Assembly: GCA_963816795.1 (NCBI GenBank) | Contig: CAWFLT010000017.1 | Coordinates: 186,001-250,000, forward strand | DNA from: CAWFLT01 sp963816795 | GTDB lineage: Bacteria; Acidobacteriota; Vicinamibacteria; Vicinamibacterales; SCN-69-37 | DNA: 64,000 bases | Direction of reading: 5' to 3' | In this document: positions 45,751-55,343 of the stretch, one piece after another | How the letters are laid out: every line of letters begins with the position of its first letter | Numbering within the stretch: the stretch's first letter is position 1 | The notes under the pieces: model-generated | Seen by the model: the letters and a program-made list of their open reading frames with translations, nothing else | What the model was told of the DNA's origin: nothing | The model's database searches: none | Made by a program: the position numbers and the translations under genes

Positions 45751-45768
45751 ATAGTCTTTAGTCTTTCG

Positions 45769-48700
45769 ATGTCCTCCGGCACCTCCTCTCTCGCGTTTCG
45801 ATCGCTGCTGAAGTCTGCGGCGACGCGCGCCGGACTTGGCCGGCCGGCGGCGCGGATGACCGGCCTCACGCCGGCCGCGGTCGCGCTGCAGACGGCGACG
45901 CTCGCCCAGGACGGGCCGATGTTCGTCGTCGTGCCGACCGACGCTGACGTCGACCAGCTGACCGCCGATGTCCGGTTCTTTCTCGGCAGCCTGCTGGGCC
46001 TGTCGGAAGACGACGCCGGGCGCCGTGTCCTGCCGTTTCCGTCACAGGAGGTCGATCCGTATCGTGGCCTGGCGCCTCACCTCGAGGTCGCGTCCGCTCG
46101 CGCACGCGCGTTGCACGCGCTCACCGACCGGCACCGCGCGAGTGGTCATCGCCTCGGCCCGGGCCCTGCTGCCGCGGCTCTCGGATCCGGCTCGCCTCAA
46201 GTCGAGCGGCATCGCCATCGCGCCGGGCCTCGAGATCGCGCCGCACGAGCTGGGCGAGCGGCTCGTGCTCGCCGGCTTCGCGCCGGAAGACCCCGTCGAC
46301 GAGCACGGCGAGTTCTGTGTGCGTGGCGGCGTCGTGGACTTTTATCCCACCGCTGAAGCGCAGCCGGTGCGGCTCGAGTTCATCGGCGACATCGTCGAGT
46401 CGGTGCGCCGGTACGACGCCGCGACGCAACGGTCGCTCGCCGGCCTCGACCAGATTCACGTCAGTCCGCAGCGCGAGCTCCTCCCGGTCGAGGGCATCGA
46501 CGATGATCCGGACGCGATCGATCGGTCAGCGAGTGTCGCCGACTATGTCCGTCTGGCCGGCGCCACCCTGCTCGTGGTCGAAATCGACGACGTGGCGGAC
46601 CGCGGCCGCAAGCTCGAGGAACAATGGCGCGCGAGCGAGGCCGACATGCGGCAGCGCGGCCGTTCGGTGCCCGAGTATCAGCAACTGGCCCTCGGCTGGC
46701 AGGATTTGGAGCCCTGGATCGCGGGCGGCCGGCGGCTGAGCGAGCTTGCCGTCGAGGACGAGGGTTCGAGCCGAGAGCGCTCGCACGTCGTCGTCGCGGC
46801 CGTCAGTGGAGTACCACGGCCGGATTGCGGACTGGGTCGAGGAGATTCGCGCCGCCCGGACGCGCGGCGATGAAGTGGTCTTCGTGGCGGCAACGAGCGG
46901 CAGAGCCGAGCGAACCGTCGAGCTGTTGGCCGATTACGGTCTGCGCGCCGCCGCGGCGGATGCAGATGACCTGCACAACATCGCCGTTCTGGTGACGACC
47001 GGTCAGCTCTCGCGCGGGTTTCACCTGCCGGCCGCGAACCTGTTGATCTTCGCCGAGACCGACCTGTTCGAAGAAGAACGACGGGTACACGAGCGCCGGC
47101 GGTCGGCCAGCCGGTCGTTCATGTCGGACTTCCGCGACTTGAAGATTGGCGACCTGGTCGTCCACGCGGACAACGGCATCGGCCGTTTCGTCGGGCTGAA
47201 GAAGCTGGCCCCAGGCCCCGGCTTGCCCGAGCAGGAGTTCATGGAGCTTCGCTACGCCGGCGAAGACAAGCTGTTCGTGCCGCTGGAAGGTCTCGACCTC
47301 GTTCAGAAGTACAGCGGCGGCACGGCGGGATCGCTCGATCGGCTCGGCGGCACGACCTGGGAAAAAGCCAAGACTCGCGTCAAGAAAGCGATGCGCGACA
47401 TGGCGGAGGAGCTGCTCAAGCTCTACGCCGCGCGTAAGGCCGTGAGCGGACACGCGTTCAGTCCAGACTCGCATTGGCAGGAGGAGTTTGGTGACGCGTT
47501 CGAGTACGACCTCACCGTCGATCAGCAGACGGCGATCGCTGACATCACCCGCGACCTCGAATCCCCGACGCCGATGGACCGCCTGCTCTGCGGCGACGTG
47601 GGCTACGGGAAGACGGAAGTGGCGATGCGCGCCGCGTTCAAGGCCGTGATCGACGGCAAGCAGGTCGCGTTTCTGGCGCCGACGACGGTCCTGGCCTTCC
47701 AGCATCTGCGCACGCTGCGGGATCGATTCGCCGGCTTCCCGGTCAAGATCGACATGATCAGCCGGTTCCGCACGAAGCAGGAGCAGAAGGAAATCGTCGC
47801 GCAGCTCGCCGGTGGCCAGGTCGACATCGTCGTTGGCACGCACCGGCTGTTGTCGAAGGATGTCCAGTTCCGCGACCTCGGCCTGCTGGTCGTGGACGAG
47901 GAACAGCGATTCGGCGTCGTTCACAAGGAACGGCTGAAGCAGCTCCGGAAGAAGGTCGACGTCCTGACGATGACAGCGACGCCGATCCCGCGGACGCTGA
48001 ACATGTCGCTGGCCGGCATCCGCGACATGTCCGTGATCGAGACGCCGCCGCGCGATCGGCTTGCGATTCAGACTCAGGTCGTGAAGTTCGAAACCGATGT
48101 CATCACGCGCGCCATCCGCACGGAAGTCGAACGCGGCGGGCAGGTGTACTTCGTGCACAACCGCGTCGAGTCGATTTACTCGATGGCGAATCTGGTGAAC
48201 CGGCTGGTTCCAGAAGCGAAACTTGTGGTGGGACACGGCCAGATGGGCGAGGACGATCTCGAGCGCGTCATGGTGGAGTTCGTCGCGCACAAGTTCGACG
48301 TCCTGCTGGCGACGACGATCGTCGAGAACGGCCTCGACATTCCGAACGCCAACACCATCATCATCAATCGGGCGGACCGCTACGGCCTGGCGCAGCTCTA
48401 TCAGCTTCGCGGCCGTGTCGGCCGATCGGATCGGCGCGCGTATGCGTATCTGCTGATTCCGGCGGAGCAGACGCTGTCGCCGGTCGCACGCAAGCGGCTG
48501 GCGGCGATCCGCGAGTTCAGCGACCTCGGCAGCGGATTCCGGATCGCCGCGCTCGACCTCGAGATTCGCGGCGCCGGCAACCTGCTCGGCGGCGAGCAGA
48601 GCGGGCACATCGAGGCAGTTGGCTTCGATATGTACATGAAGCTCCTCGAAGAGACGATTCGCGAGCTGAAGGGCGAAGATCTCGAAGACGATCGACGCGC

Positions 48701-49367
48701 CGCGGTGAACCTCCGCCTCGACTTGCGCATCGACCAGAGCTACATCCCCGACATGAATCAGCGCCTGTCTGCGTACCGGCGACTGGCGAGTGCGCGCACC
48801 CTCGACGAAGTCACCGGTTTCGTGGCCGAGCTCCGTGACCGGTACGGAGCCGCGCCGCCTTCCGTCGAGCACCTCGCGCAGTACTCGCGCATTCGTGTGA
48901 TGGCGGACCGTATCGGCCTCGAGAGCCTCGATCGCGAATCCACGACGGTGGTCCTCAAGTTCCGGCAGGACGCGAAGATCGATCCGACGATGCTCCTGCG
49001 GCTGATCCAGAGCCGGCGCGACCTGACCTTGCTCCCGCCGGCCGTCATCAAGATGGATATGACCAGGACCTCGGAGGTCAGCTCGTCCGCCGCCGAGGTT
49101 CTGGTCAGGCGTCCGGGTTCACCGTCCGCCGTCGTCCACCCGCCGAAACCAGGACCCGGCGGAACACGATTGCGGAAATCGGCCCCGGCCGACGACCCGG
49201 GGCCGTCGTCCTGGTGGACGGCCCGGGCCACGTCGGAAACCGCGCCCGGCTTCACCCGGCACGAGATTCTGGCCGAAACGGCGCCGGATCCGGCCGGTCC
49301 GGGCGGGTTGTTCGAGCGGCTGGGCCAGGTGCTCGACCAGTTGAGTCAATCGCTGGTAGCAAGCTAA
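45769..49367 (+). CDS. mfd: Transcription-repair coupling factor Mfd (two frameshifts in sequence)
   Basis: About 1199 residues when three frames are joined. The UvrB-like N-terminal module starts LAFRSLLKSAATR and continues VLPFPSQEVDPYRG; an extra G at about 46126 shifts to RVVIASARALLPRLS; a second shift near 46795 enters VEYHGRIADWVEEIRAAR. The RNA-polymerase-interaction domain is LKIGDLVVHADNGIGRFVGL. Helicase motifs: LLCGDVGYGKTEVAMRAAFK, VVGTHRLLSKDV, VVDEEQRFGV, MTATPIPRTLNM, ATTIVENGLDIPNANTIII and YQLRGRVGRSD. It strips stalled RNA polymerase and recruits UvrA. The Pro/Ser-rich C-terminus is longer than usual. Confidence 0.95.
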
Positions 49368-49422
49368 AATACTGATCCCACGGTACTTGCGGCCAACGAT
49401 GCCGCGGAGTCGTCCAACTGAT

Positions 49423-50565
49423 ATGAAGCACGTGTTTGTTGCGGTCGCCGCTGCGCTTTCTTTCTCCGTCAGCACGGCGGCCCAGAATCCTCCCACTCCT
49501 CCTCCCACTCCGACAACGGCGCCGCCTGCGCAGACCACACCCGCCACACCTGCCGCGCCGGCAACCGCCGGCAAGTCGATGGTGATCCAGAAGGTCATCG
49601 TCAAGGTGAACGGCGAAGTCTTCACGTTGACCGATCTCACACAGCGTCAGATTCAGATCTTGCGGGAGCAGAACCGCCAGGTGCGAAACGCCTCCGATCT
49701 CCAGACCGACGCGGGACTGAGCAAGGCGCTGATCGAGATCACCCCGGCCATCCTCGTCGAGGTCGTCGACGAGCTGCTGATGGTCCAGCGCGGCCGTGAG
49801 CTCGGCATCAAGTTCGGCGACGACAAGTTCAAGGAAGCGCTCGACAACATCAAGAAAGAGAACAAGCTCGATGACGCCGGCCTGGCGAAGGCCCTGCAGC
49901 AGGAGGGCCTGACGCTGCAGGAGCTGCGGCAGAACCTGGAGCGGTCGTGGCTGCAACGCGGCGTGCAGCAGCAGGAAATCATGCCGGCGATGAACATCAC
50001 CGAGGAGGAAAAGCGCCAGTACTATGCCGCACATCCGACCGAGTTCATGACGGCAGCGACCGTCACGGTGCGCGAGCTCTTCATGGCGGTGCCCTCGACG
50101 GCGGCAGGCGTCAGCGTTGGTATCGACGAGGAAGTGAAAGAGAAGATCCTCGCCGTGCGCGAGCGGGCGAGGAAAGGCGAAGACTACGCCAAGCTCGTCG
50201 GCGAGCTCTCTGAAGCCGGATCAAAGGCCAACGGCGGGCTGATCCCGAACATCGTCGTGACCGACCTGTCGCCGGCGCTCAACGAGCTGCTGGGCAAACT
50301 CAAGCCAGGCGAGATTTCTGAGCCGATGCGCACTTCGACCGGCTATGTGCTGTTCAAGCTCGAGTCGCGCAGCGAAGCGACCCCCGAGCCGTTCGCGAAA
50401 GTCCGTGATGCCATTACTGCGAAGATCTATGAATCGCGCATGGACGGCGAGCAACGGAAGTTTCTCGAGCGACTGCGCACGCAGGCGTTGATCGAGTGGA
50501 AGGACGATTCGTACAAGCAGATGTACGAGAAGGCCCGCGCGCCCAAGACCACTGGCGCGGGATGA
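49423..50565 (+). CDS. SurA-like periplasmic peptidyl-prolyl isomerase / chaperone
   Basis: 380 residues from ATG 49423 (MKHVFVAVAAALSFSVSTAA signal peptide); a longer start adds only a short leader. A Pro/Thr linker follows (residues about 22-55). The SurA N-terminal chaperone domain (IVKVNGEVFTLTDL, VVDELLMVQRGRELGIK) precedes one parvulin domain (EEKRQYYAAHPTEF; GGLIPNIVVTDLSPAL; STGYVLFKLE). It should assist outer-membrane protein folding. The stop overlaps the dus start as ATGA. Confidence 0.9.
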   Translation: MKHVFVAVAAALSFSVSTAAQNPPTPPPTPTTAPPAQTTPATPAAPATAGKSMVIQKVIVKVNGEVFTLTDLTQRQIQILREQNRQVRNASDLQTDAGLSKALIEITPAILVEVVDELLMVQRGRELGIKFGDDKFKEALDNIKKENKLDDAGLAKALQQEGLTLQELRQNLERSWLQRGVQQQEIMPAMNITEEEKRQYYAAHPTEFMTAATVTVRELFMAVPSTAAGVSVGIDEEVKEKILAVRERARKGEDYAKLVGELSEAGSKANGGLIPNIVVTDLSPALNELLGKLKPGEISEPMRTSTGYVLFKLESRSEATPEPFAKVRDAITAKIYESRMDGEQRKFLERLRTQALIEWKDDSYKQMYEKARAPKTTGAG

Positions 50566-51644
50566 AGATCGGCTCCCTCACCCTCGCGCATCCCGTCGCC
50601 ATGGCTCCGATGGCGGGCATGACGGATACCGCGTTTCGCCGGCTGGTGAAGCGTATGGGCGGGTGTGGGCTCGTGGTCAGCGAGATGGTCAGCTCGGAAG
50701 GGCTGGTCCGCGGGATCGATCGGACGCTCGAATACGCCGAGTACACCGAGGAAGAACGCCCGGTGTCGATTCAGATCTTCGGGGGCGACCCGCAGGTCAT
50801 GGCGGACGCGGCGCAAGTCGTCGAAGGCATGGGCGCTGACATCGTCGATATCAACATGGGCTGCCCGGTGCCGAAAATCGCGAAGCACAACGCCGGGTGC
50901 AGCTTGATGCGCGAGCCGGGGCACGCGGCCAGCGTCGTGCGCGCGATGGCCAGGGCGGTGCGCATTCCGGTGACGGTGAAGATGCGCGCTGGATGGAACC
51001 ACCAGCAAATCAACGCCCCCGAGCTGGCGCTGATGGTTCAAGATGCCGGGGCCGCAGCGGTGGCGGTGCACGGCCGCACCGCGGCGCAGTCCTACACCGG
51101 CGAATCGGATTGGAACCTGATTGGCGAGATCGCGTCCTCGCTCACCATCCCGGTGTTCGGATCGGGCGATTGCGTGGAAGCGCCGCAGATTGTGAGCCGG
51201 CTCCGCAGCTCAGGCGTGAGTGGCGTCCTGGTGGGCCGCGGCGCGCTCCGAAATCCCTGGATCTTCCGCCAGTCGGCAGACGCGCTTGCCGGGATGCTGC
51301 CCACCGATGTGCCGCTCGAGGAGCGAGGGCAGTTCCTGCTCGACTATATCGACCTGCTCCTCAACGATGGACTCGACGAAGTTCAGGGCTTTCGGCATGC
51401 GGCGCCGCAGCAAGCTGCTGAGACCGCGCCGGTACCGCCTGCGGCTCGGGGTCGAGAGCGCTGGGTGATCAACAAAGTACGGGCCCTCGGTTCCTGGTTC
51501 ACCAAGGGACTCGACGGCGGTTCTCAGCTTCGAGTCGCGATCAACTCTGCCGAGTCAATCCCACATCTCCGGGACATCGTCTCGAGCTTCTTCCTGCTGA
51601 ATGGGTCGCGCGAGCTCGCAACTAGTCTAGATTCGGCCGTTTAG
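50562..51644 (+). CDS. dus: tRNA-dihydrouridine synthase
   Basis: 360 residues, ATG 50562. FMN-dependent reduction of tRNA uridines. Signatures: VAMAPMAGMTDTAFRRL, INMGCPVPKIAKHNAG with the catalytic Cys nearby, PVTVKMRAGW, VHGRTAAQSYTG and VLVGRGALRNPWIF. The C-terminal helical tRNA-binding region is present. Subfamily (DusA, B or C) is not decided; the core is DusB-like. Overlaps the preceding chaperone gene by four bases, and its tail overlaps the convergent Dabb gene by about 23. Confidence 0.93.
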   Translation: MKIGSLTLAHPVAMAPMAGMTDTAFRRLVKRMGGCGLVVSEMVSSEGLVRGIDRTLEYAEYTEEERPVSIQIFGGDPQVMADAAQVVEGMGADIVDINMGCPVPKIAKHNAGCSLMREPGHAASVVRAMARAVRIPVTVKMRAGWNHQQINAPELALMVQDAGAAAVAVHGRTAAQSYTGESDWNLIGEIASSLTIPVFGSGDCVEAPQIVSRLRSSGVSGVLVGRGALRNPWIFRQSADALAGMLPTDVPLEERGQFLLDYIDLLLNDGLDEVQGFRHAAPQQAAETAPVPPAARGRERWVINKVRALGSWFTKGLDGGSQLRVAINSAESIPHLRDIVSSFFLLNGSRELATSLDSAV

Positions 51645-51993
51645 CCAATAACTCGACAATATCAGCGGCAAGAGCGTCTGCGCCGTCTACCTCAACGACG
51701 ACCGTAGAGTCGCAGGACTCCCAGAAACGCTTTCCCAGCGCATGGTGCTTCGGGTGCTGCAGGTACCCGAGGAGGGCCTGCTGGTCCTGAAACTCAAGCA
51801 CCGCCGCGAATTCGTAGGTCTTATCACCAAGTGATCGCTGGTATCCAGGATTGATGTGGATCGATCGCCCCACGACCGCCCGACCGATCCCCGGGATAGA
51901 CCTCAGAGCGCCCTGAATGTCTAGGGCAAATGACCGTCTCGCCGCGTCGTCCAAGTCCTCCTTTGGGTTGAAGAGGACGATGTGGCAGATCAC
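51622..51993 (-). CDS. Dabb (stress-responsive alpha-beta barrel) domain protein
   Basis: 123 residues from GTG 51993, whose GTGA overlaps the preceding stop. One Dabb/EthD-like ferredoxin fold: ICHIVLFNPKED at the start, YEFAAVLEFQDQQALLGYLQ, and HPKHHALGKRFWESCDS with the conserved His. These small barrels act as dimeric enzymes or binding proteins in varied pathways; no specific role can be given. Third gene of a minus-strand operon with a sigma-54 regulator. Confidence 0.85.
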   Translation of the reverse strand: MICHIVLFNPKEDLDDAARRSFALDIQGALRSIPGIGRAVVGRSIHINPGYQRSLGDKTYEFAAVLEFQDQQALLGYLQHPKHHALGKRFWESCDSTVVVEVDGADALAADIVELLAKRPNLD

Positions 51994-52958
51994 GAGCCTT
52001 TGGGGCCGCGAGGTTTACGACCGCCTTTTGCTCCGGAGGGGCCCCTTCCTGGTGGCTTGCCGAACGGCTTGCTAAATGACTTTCCTGGCTTGAACGGCGC
52101 GCGGCCGCCCGGGGGTCGCTTGCTGAACGGGCGGTCGTCGCGGGGCCGGTCACCGCGCGGGCGGTCACTGGGCGGCCGCTTACTGAACGGCCGGTCACTG
52201 CGGGGGCGGTCCCCGGGCGGCCGATTACTGAACGGGCGATCTCCGCGTGGGCGGTCACTGGGCGGCCGATTGCTGAACGGGCGATCACCGCGTGGGCGGT
52301 CGCCGGGCGGCCGATTGCTGAACGGCCGGTCACCGCGCGGGCGGTCCCCGGGCGGCCGATTGCTGAACGGGCGATCACCACGGGGGCGATCCCCGGGCGG
52401 CCGGTTGCTGAACGGGCGATCGCCGCGGGGGCGGTCCCCGGGCGGCCGGTTGCTGAACGGGCGATCGCCGCGGGGGCGGTCCCCGGGCGGCCGATTGCTG
52501 AACGGGCGATCGCCGCGGGGACCGGAGCTGGGCGTCCATCCGCCAAGTGGATTGCCAGGACCACGTCTGGACTCGGGTGGAATCGAGGGCTTGGGTCCTT
52601 GATCTGGACGCGAATCTGACGGCGGGCCGTCGAACCGATCGCGGCGCGCGCGTTCCTTGAAGCGCGCGCGCTTGATGTCGCGAGGCACCTTGAAACGGGC
52701 GCGCGGGTCGACATGATCGCCGCCTGGCCGCCAGTCGCGCTTGCGCTCGTGAGCGGTCTTCTTGCGGGCGAGCTGATCATCTCGCGCGGCTTCCGGCGAT
52801 TCCCACAGCCGCCCACGCTCGAACCAACGGAGGACCGTGTCAGGCTGCGTCCGCTGGAGCTGTCGCAGCGTCGGCATCAGCTCTTCCGCTCGCCGTGCTT
52901 TGAACGACGTCGGCGTCGTGCCGGCGACGATGATCCAGAAGGCGTAGCGTAAAGGCAT
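51990..52958 (-). CDS. Protein with conserved-looking N-terminus and nine 15-residue tandem repeats
   Basis: 322 residues, ATG 52958, three bases after the response-regulator stop. Residues 1-100 look folded: MPLRYAFWIIVAGTTPTSFK, then LMPTLRQLQRTQPDTVLRWF and ERGRLW. Residues 146-285 are nine tandem units of RPRGDRPFSNRPPGD (one carries a five-residue expansion), strongly basic and disordered. The tail is Lys/Gly/Pro-rich (GGRKPRGPKGS). Such Arg/Gly/Asp/Pro repeats occur as RNA-binding tails on helicases and pseudouridine synthases, but the N-terminus is neither. I do not recognise the family; nucleic-acid binding is an inference from composition. Confidence 0.75.
   Translation of the reverse strand: MPLRYAFWIIVAGTTPTSFKARRAEELMPTLRQLQRTQPDTVLRWFERGRLWESPEAARDDQLARKKTAHERKRDWRPGGDHVDPRARFKVPRDIKRARFKERARRDRFDGPPSDSRPDQGPKPSIPPESRRGPGNPLGGWTPSSGPRGDRPFSNRPPGDRPRGDRPFSNRPPGDRPRGDRPFSNRPPGDRPRGDRPFSNRPPGDRPRGDRPFSNRPPGDRPRGDRPFSNRPPSDRPRGDRPFSNRPPGDRPRSDRPFSKRPPSDRPRGDRPRDDRPFSKRPPGGRAPFKPGKSFSKPFGKPPGRGPSGAKGGRKPRGPKGS
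52104..52523 (-). repeat. 45-bp coding tandem repeat (nine units)
   Basis: The DNA encoding the repeat protein's tail consists of 45-bp units (one lengthened to 60 bp), highly similar at the base level. Such near-identity implies recent expansion or gene conversion and predicts length variation between strains. The complementary strand is also open here, a by-product of the repeat. Confidence 0.9.
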
Positions 52959-52961
52959 GGT

Positions 52962-54354
52962 TCAGTTCCGTTCGAGTCGCTTCAGTTTTTCGATCAGCGT
53001 CGTGCGCTTCAGGTGCAGCAATTCTGCCGCCCGGCGTTTGTTTCCGCCGGTCCGTTCGAGCGCCCGCCGAATGAGCATGTGCTCGAAGCCAGACACCACC
53101 TGTTCGAGCTCGATCCCGTCCTCGGGTAGTGTGAATTCGCTCGGTTCGATTGGCGCCCGGGTCTGCCGGGTCTCTTCGGGCAGATCGGCGACGCCAATCT
53201 GGGTACGGCCGGGCGAGAGTGCAAACGCGCGCTCCATGATGTTCTCGAGCTGGCGCACGTTGCCCGGCCAGTCGTACGCCATCAGCGCCTGTTGCGCGTC
53301 CTGCGTGAGGGTGACGCGACCGCGCGCCGGCACCGCATCTTTCGCCAGCCCGATCGAGAAAATGTTGTGCGAGCAGCGGCACATCCGCGCGCCGCTCACG
53401 CAGCGACGGCACCCGCACGGGGATGACGTTCAGCCGGTAGTACAGGTCCTCGCGAAACGTGCCCTCGTCGACGAGCTTGCGAAGGTCCGAATTGGTGGCC
53501 GCGAGGATGCGGACGTCGACTTTCACGGTCTGCGAGTCGCCGACACGCTCGAACTCGCGTGTCTGAAGCACGCGCAGCAGCTTCGACTGCAGCGCCGGGC
53601 TCATCGTCCCGACCTCATCCAGGAACAACGTGCCGCGGTGCGCCTGCTCGAGTCGTCCCTGCCGGTTCGCGACGGCGCCCGTGAACGCCCCGCGTACGTG
53701 CCCGAACAACTCGGCCTCGAGCAGGGTCTCGGGAATGGCGCCGCAGTTGATGGCGACGAAGCGCTGGGCCCGCCGCGGACTGCCGTCGTGAATCGCCCGT
53801 GCGGCGAGCTCCTTGCCGACGCCGGTATCGCCGGAGATCAGCACGGTGCTCGACGTCGCGGCCACCGTGCGAATCAGGTCGAACATCTGAAGCATGATCG
53901 GGGTGCGGCCGATGATGCCGTCCAGGCGAAAGCGATCCTGAAGCTGGGCGCGAAGATAGGCGTTCTCCGACTTCAGCCGCCGCTTTTCCATCGCCGCGGT
54001 CAGCTCGTGGAGCAGTTCTTCGAACTGAAACGGTTTGGTGATGAACCCCTCTGCGCCGAGGCGCGTGACTTCAACCGCCTCCCGGACCGTGCCGAAGCCG
54101 GTAATCACGATAGCGATGATCTCCGGGTAGCGCGCGAAGGCCTCGTCCAGGATGTGCCGGCCGTCGACGCCTGGCAGCCGGAGGTCGGTGATCAGGATGT
54201 CGAAGGCGAACTCGTTCAGCCGCTCGAGCGCTTCCTCGCCCGTGCCCGCCTGCTCGACGCGAAACCGATGCTCGCTCAGCCGTTCGGCAATCGCCTCGCG
54301 AAATCCGGATTCGTCGTCAACGAGAAGGAGATGCTGAACTGGGGAATCGGCCAT
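52962..54354 (-). CDS. Sigma-54-dependent response regulator (NtrC family; frameshifted in sequence)
   Basis: About 463 residues when joined, from ATG 54354 (an ATG nine codons upstream is possible). Receiver: HLLLVDDESGFREA and DILITDLRLPGVDG with the phospho-acceptor Asp. AAA+ domain: SGDTGVGKELAARAIH (Walker A), ELFGHVRGAFTGA with the sigma-54-contacting GAFTGA loop, and GTLFLDEVG (Walker B). An extra base near 53343, after LAQHFLDRAG, breaks the frame; the next frame restores YDWPGNVRQLENIMERAFAL and a Fis-type HTH (NKRRAAELLHLKRTTL). It activates sigma-54 promoters on phosphorylation. First gene of a three-gene operon. Confidence 0.92.
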
Positions 54355-54386
54355 GTCTTGCAGGTGGCGGTATTTTGACACAGAGC

Positions 54387-54532
54387 GACACCCCGCGTCG
54401 CTTAGCGGCGCGGGCCCGAGGCGCGGGGGTGGGGCCCCGCGCCCTTAAATAACGAAGGCACCTTCTTTACTTAGGGGCGTGGGGCCCCACCCCCACGCCT
54501 CGGGCGCTCAGTGCTTCGCACTTCGCGGTGTC
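54387..54532. mobile_element. MITE-like palindromic element, copy A
   Basis: 146 bp bounded by short inverted termini (GACACCCCGCG at the left, CGCGGTGTC at the right). Inside are two long complementary GC blocks (CGAGGCGCGGGGGTGGGGCC and the reverse complement near 54475-54502) around an AT-richer centre with AAGGCACCTTCTTTACTTA. No coding capacity. A related copy in opposite orientation lies at 56302-56404. It ends seven bases before a sigma-28-like promoter. Confidence 0.7.
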
Positions 54533-54538
54533 TCTGCT

Positions 54539-54566
54539 TAAAGTCGCTCGTGAGGCCCGCCGATAG
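54539..54566 (+). promoter_or_regulatory. Sigma-28 (FliA/WhiG)-like promoter
   Basis: TAAAGTCG (54539-54546), 12 bases, then GCCGATAG (54559-54566). The FliA consensus is TAAAGTTT-N11-GCCGATAA, so the match is 6 of 8 and 7 of 8 with near-ideal spacing. The operon it would drive contains a FliA/WhiG-family sigma gene at 55344, suggesting positive autoregulation. Confidence 0.65.
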
Positions 54567-54637
54567 TGTTTGACGGAACACTTCACTGGAGCCCAAGCCG
54601 GTCTGGCCACCTGGAGGGCAGACTCGCGGGACAACGA

Positions 54638-54862
54638 ATGATGACGCTAGAGCGCAAGACCGTTTCGATTCCTCGCGCCTGCGAACTCGTCGGCGTCAGC
54701 CGGCGAACCATCTACAACTGGATTGCAGGCGGCAAAGTGCAATACGTTCGGACTGCCGGCGGATCCGTCAGGATCTTTGCCGACACGCTGTGGCGGGAAC
54801 CGGCCACGGCGTTCGATCCACACGCTGCTGAATGGACCGAGCGGCTGAGCCGCGGCGCCTGA
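54638..54862 (+). CDS. BldC/excisionase-like MerR-type HTH protein
   Basis: 74 residues from ATG 54638 (ATG 54641 also possible; a 54566 start overlaps the promoter). It is a single winged HTH: TVSIPRACELVGVSRRTIYN, then WIAGGKVQYVRTAGGSVRIF, the arrangement of the excisionase/BldC family. It probably binds DNA, possibly cooperatively. Directly upstream of a phosphotransfer-like gene and a WhiG-type sigma gene, so a regulatory role in the same cassette is likely. BldC and WhiG both act in Streptomyces development; the parallel is suggestive only. Confidence 0.75.
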   Translation: MMTLERKTVSIPRACELVGVSRRTIYNWIAGGKVQYVRTAGGSVRIFADTLWREPATAFDPHAAEWTERLSRGA

Positions 54863-54863
54863 G

Positions 54864-55112
54864 ATGCGCGCCGGAACACTCAGCAAGGTGGACCATCCTG
54901 CCTCAGCAGATCTCGTACGGTTGTTTCATCGATTGAACAACCAGCTCGGCGTCATCCTCGCCAATTCCGAGCTGCTCGAAAGCCGGCTGACCGAAGAAAC
55001 GCATCGAGCGCGCGCGGCTCAAGTGGTGTCGGGCGCGCTCGAAGCGATCGCGGCCGTTCACGAGCTCCGCACGGTCATCGGTGCGTCGGCCGACCGGCCG
55101 CCCGCGTCGTGA
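54864..55112 (+). CDS. Orphan histidine-kinase DHp-like protein
   Basis: 82 residues, ATG one base after the preceding stop. RLFHRLNNQLGVILANSELL matches the H-box of histidine kinases (compare VAHELNNPLATILACAERL in the kinase at 56407), and the following helix HRARAAQVVSGALEAIAAVH is the second DHp helix. No catalytic ATPase domain follows. It is therefore a stand-alone dimerisation/phosphotransfer-like domain, possibly receiving or passing phosphate, or a non-phosphorylated adaptor. Confidence 0.68.
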   Translation: MRAGTLSKVDHPASADLVRLFHRLNNQLGVILANSELLESRLTEETHRARAAQVVSGALEAIAAVHELRTVIGASADRPPAS

Positions 55113-55343
55113 GACCGACAAGGGAATGACACATCCGGCCGCCCCGCCAATATTTTGACGACTTTTCTCACATATCTTCTCATCGCTACACACTCCGACA
55201 ACCTCATTAAGTCCAACAAACCTAACAACTTACAGTACTGACCGCCAGGTCGGGCCGGAGTGGCCCCAGGCCCCGATCCTGCTGGCATTGGTGTTGCCCT
55301 TCAAGCGGGCTCCGGCACTGTCCGGGCCCGAAGGAGGGATGTC

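Noticed and set aside
46803..48872. A 689-codon minus-strand open frame opposite mfd
   Set aside because: Low-complexity Arg/Val/Leu/Asp composition and full overlap with conserved Mfd helicase motifs mark it as a shadow.
52104..52523. CRISPR array
   Set aside because: Units are contiguous 45-bp in-frame repeats with no unique spacers and no cas genes nearby.
51982..52602. A plus-strand open frame of RSPRGRSLGGRLLNG repeats
   Set aside because: It is the complement of the 45-bp coding repeat. The minus-strand protein has a non-repetitive, folded-looking head and fits the operon, so the plus-strand frame is a by-product.
52840..53399. Long Arg-rich C-terminal extension of the sigma-54 regulator
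   Set aside because: It is the out-of-frame reading after an indel; the adjacent frame gives the expected AAA+ end and Fis-type HTH.
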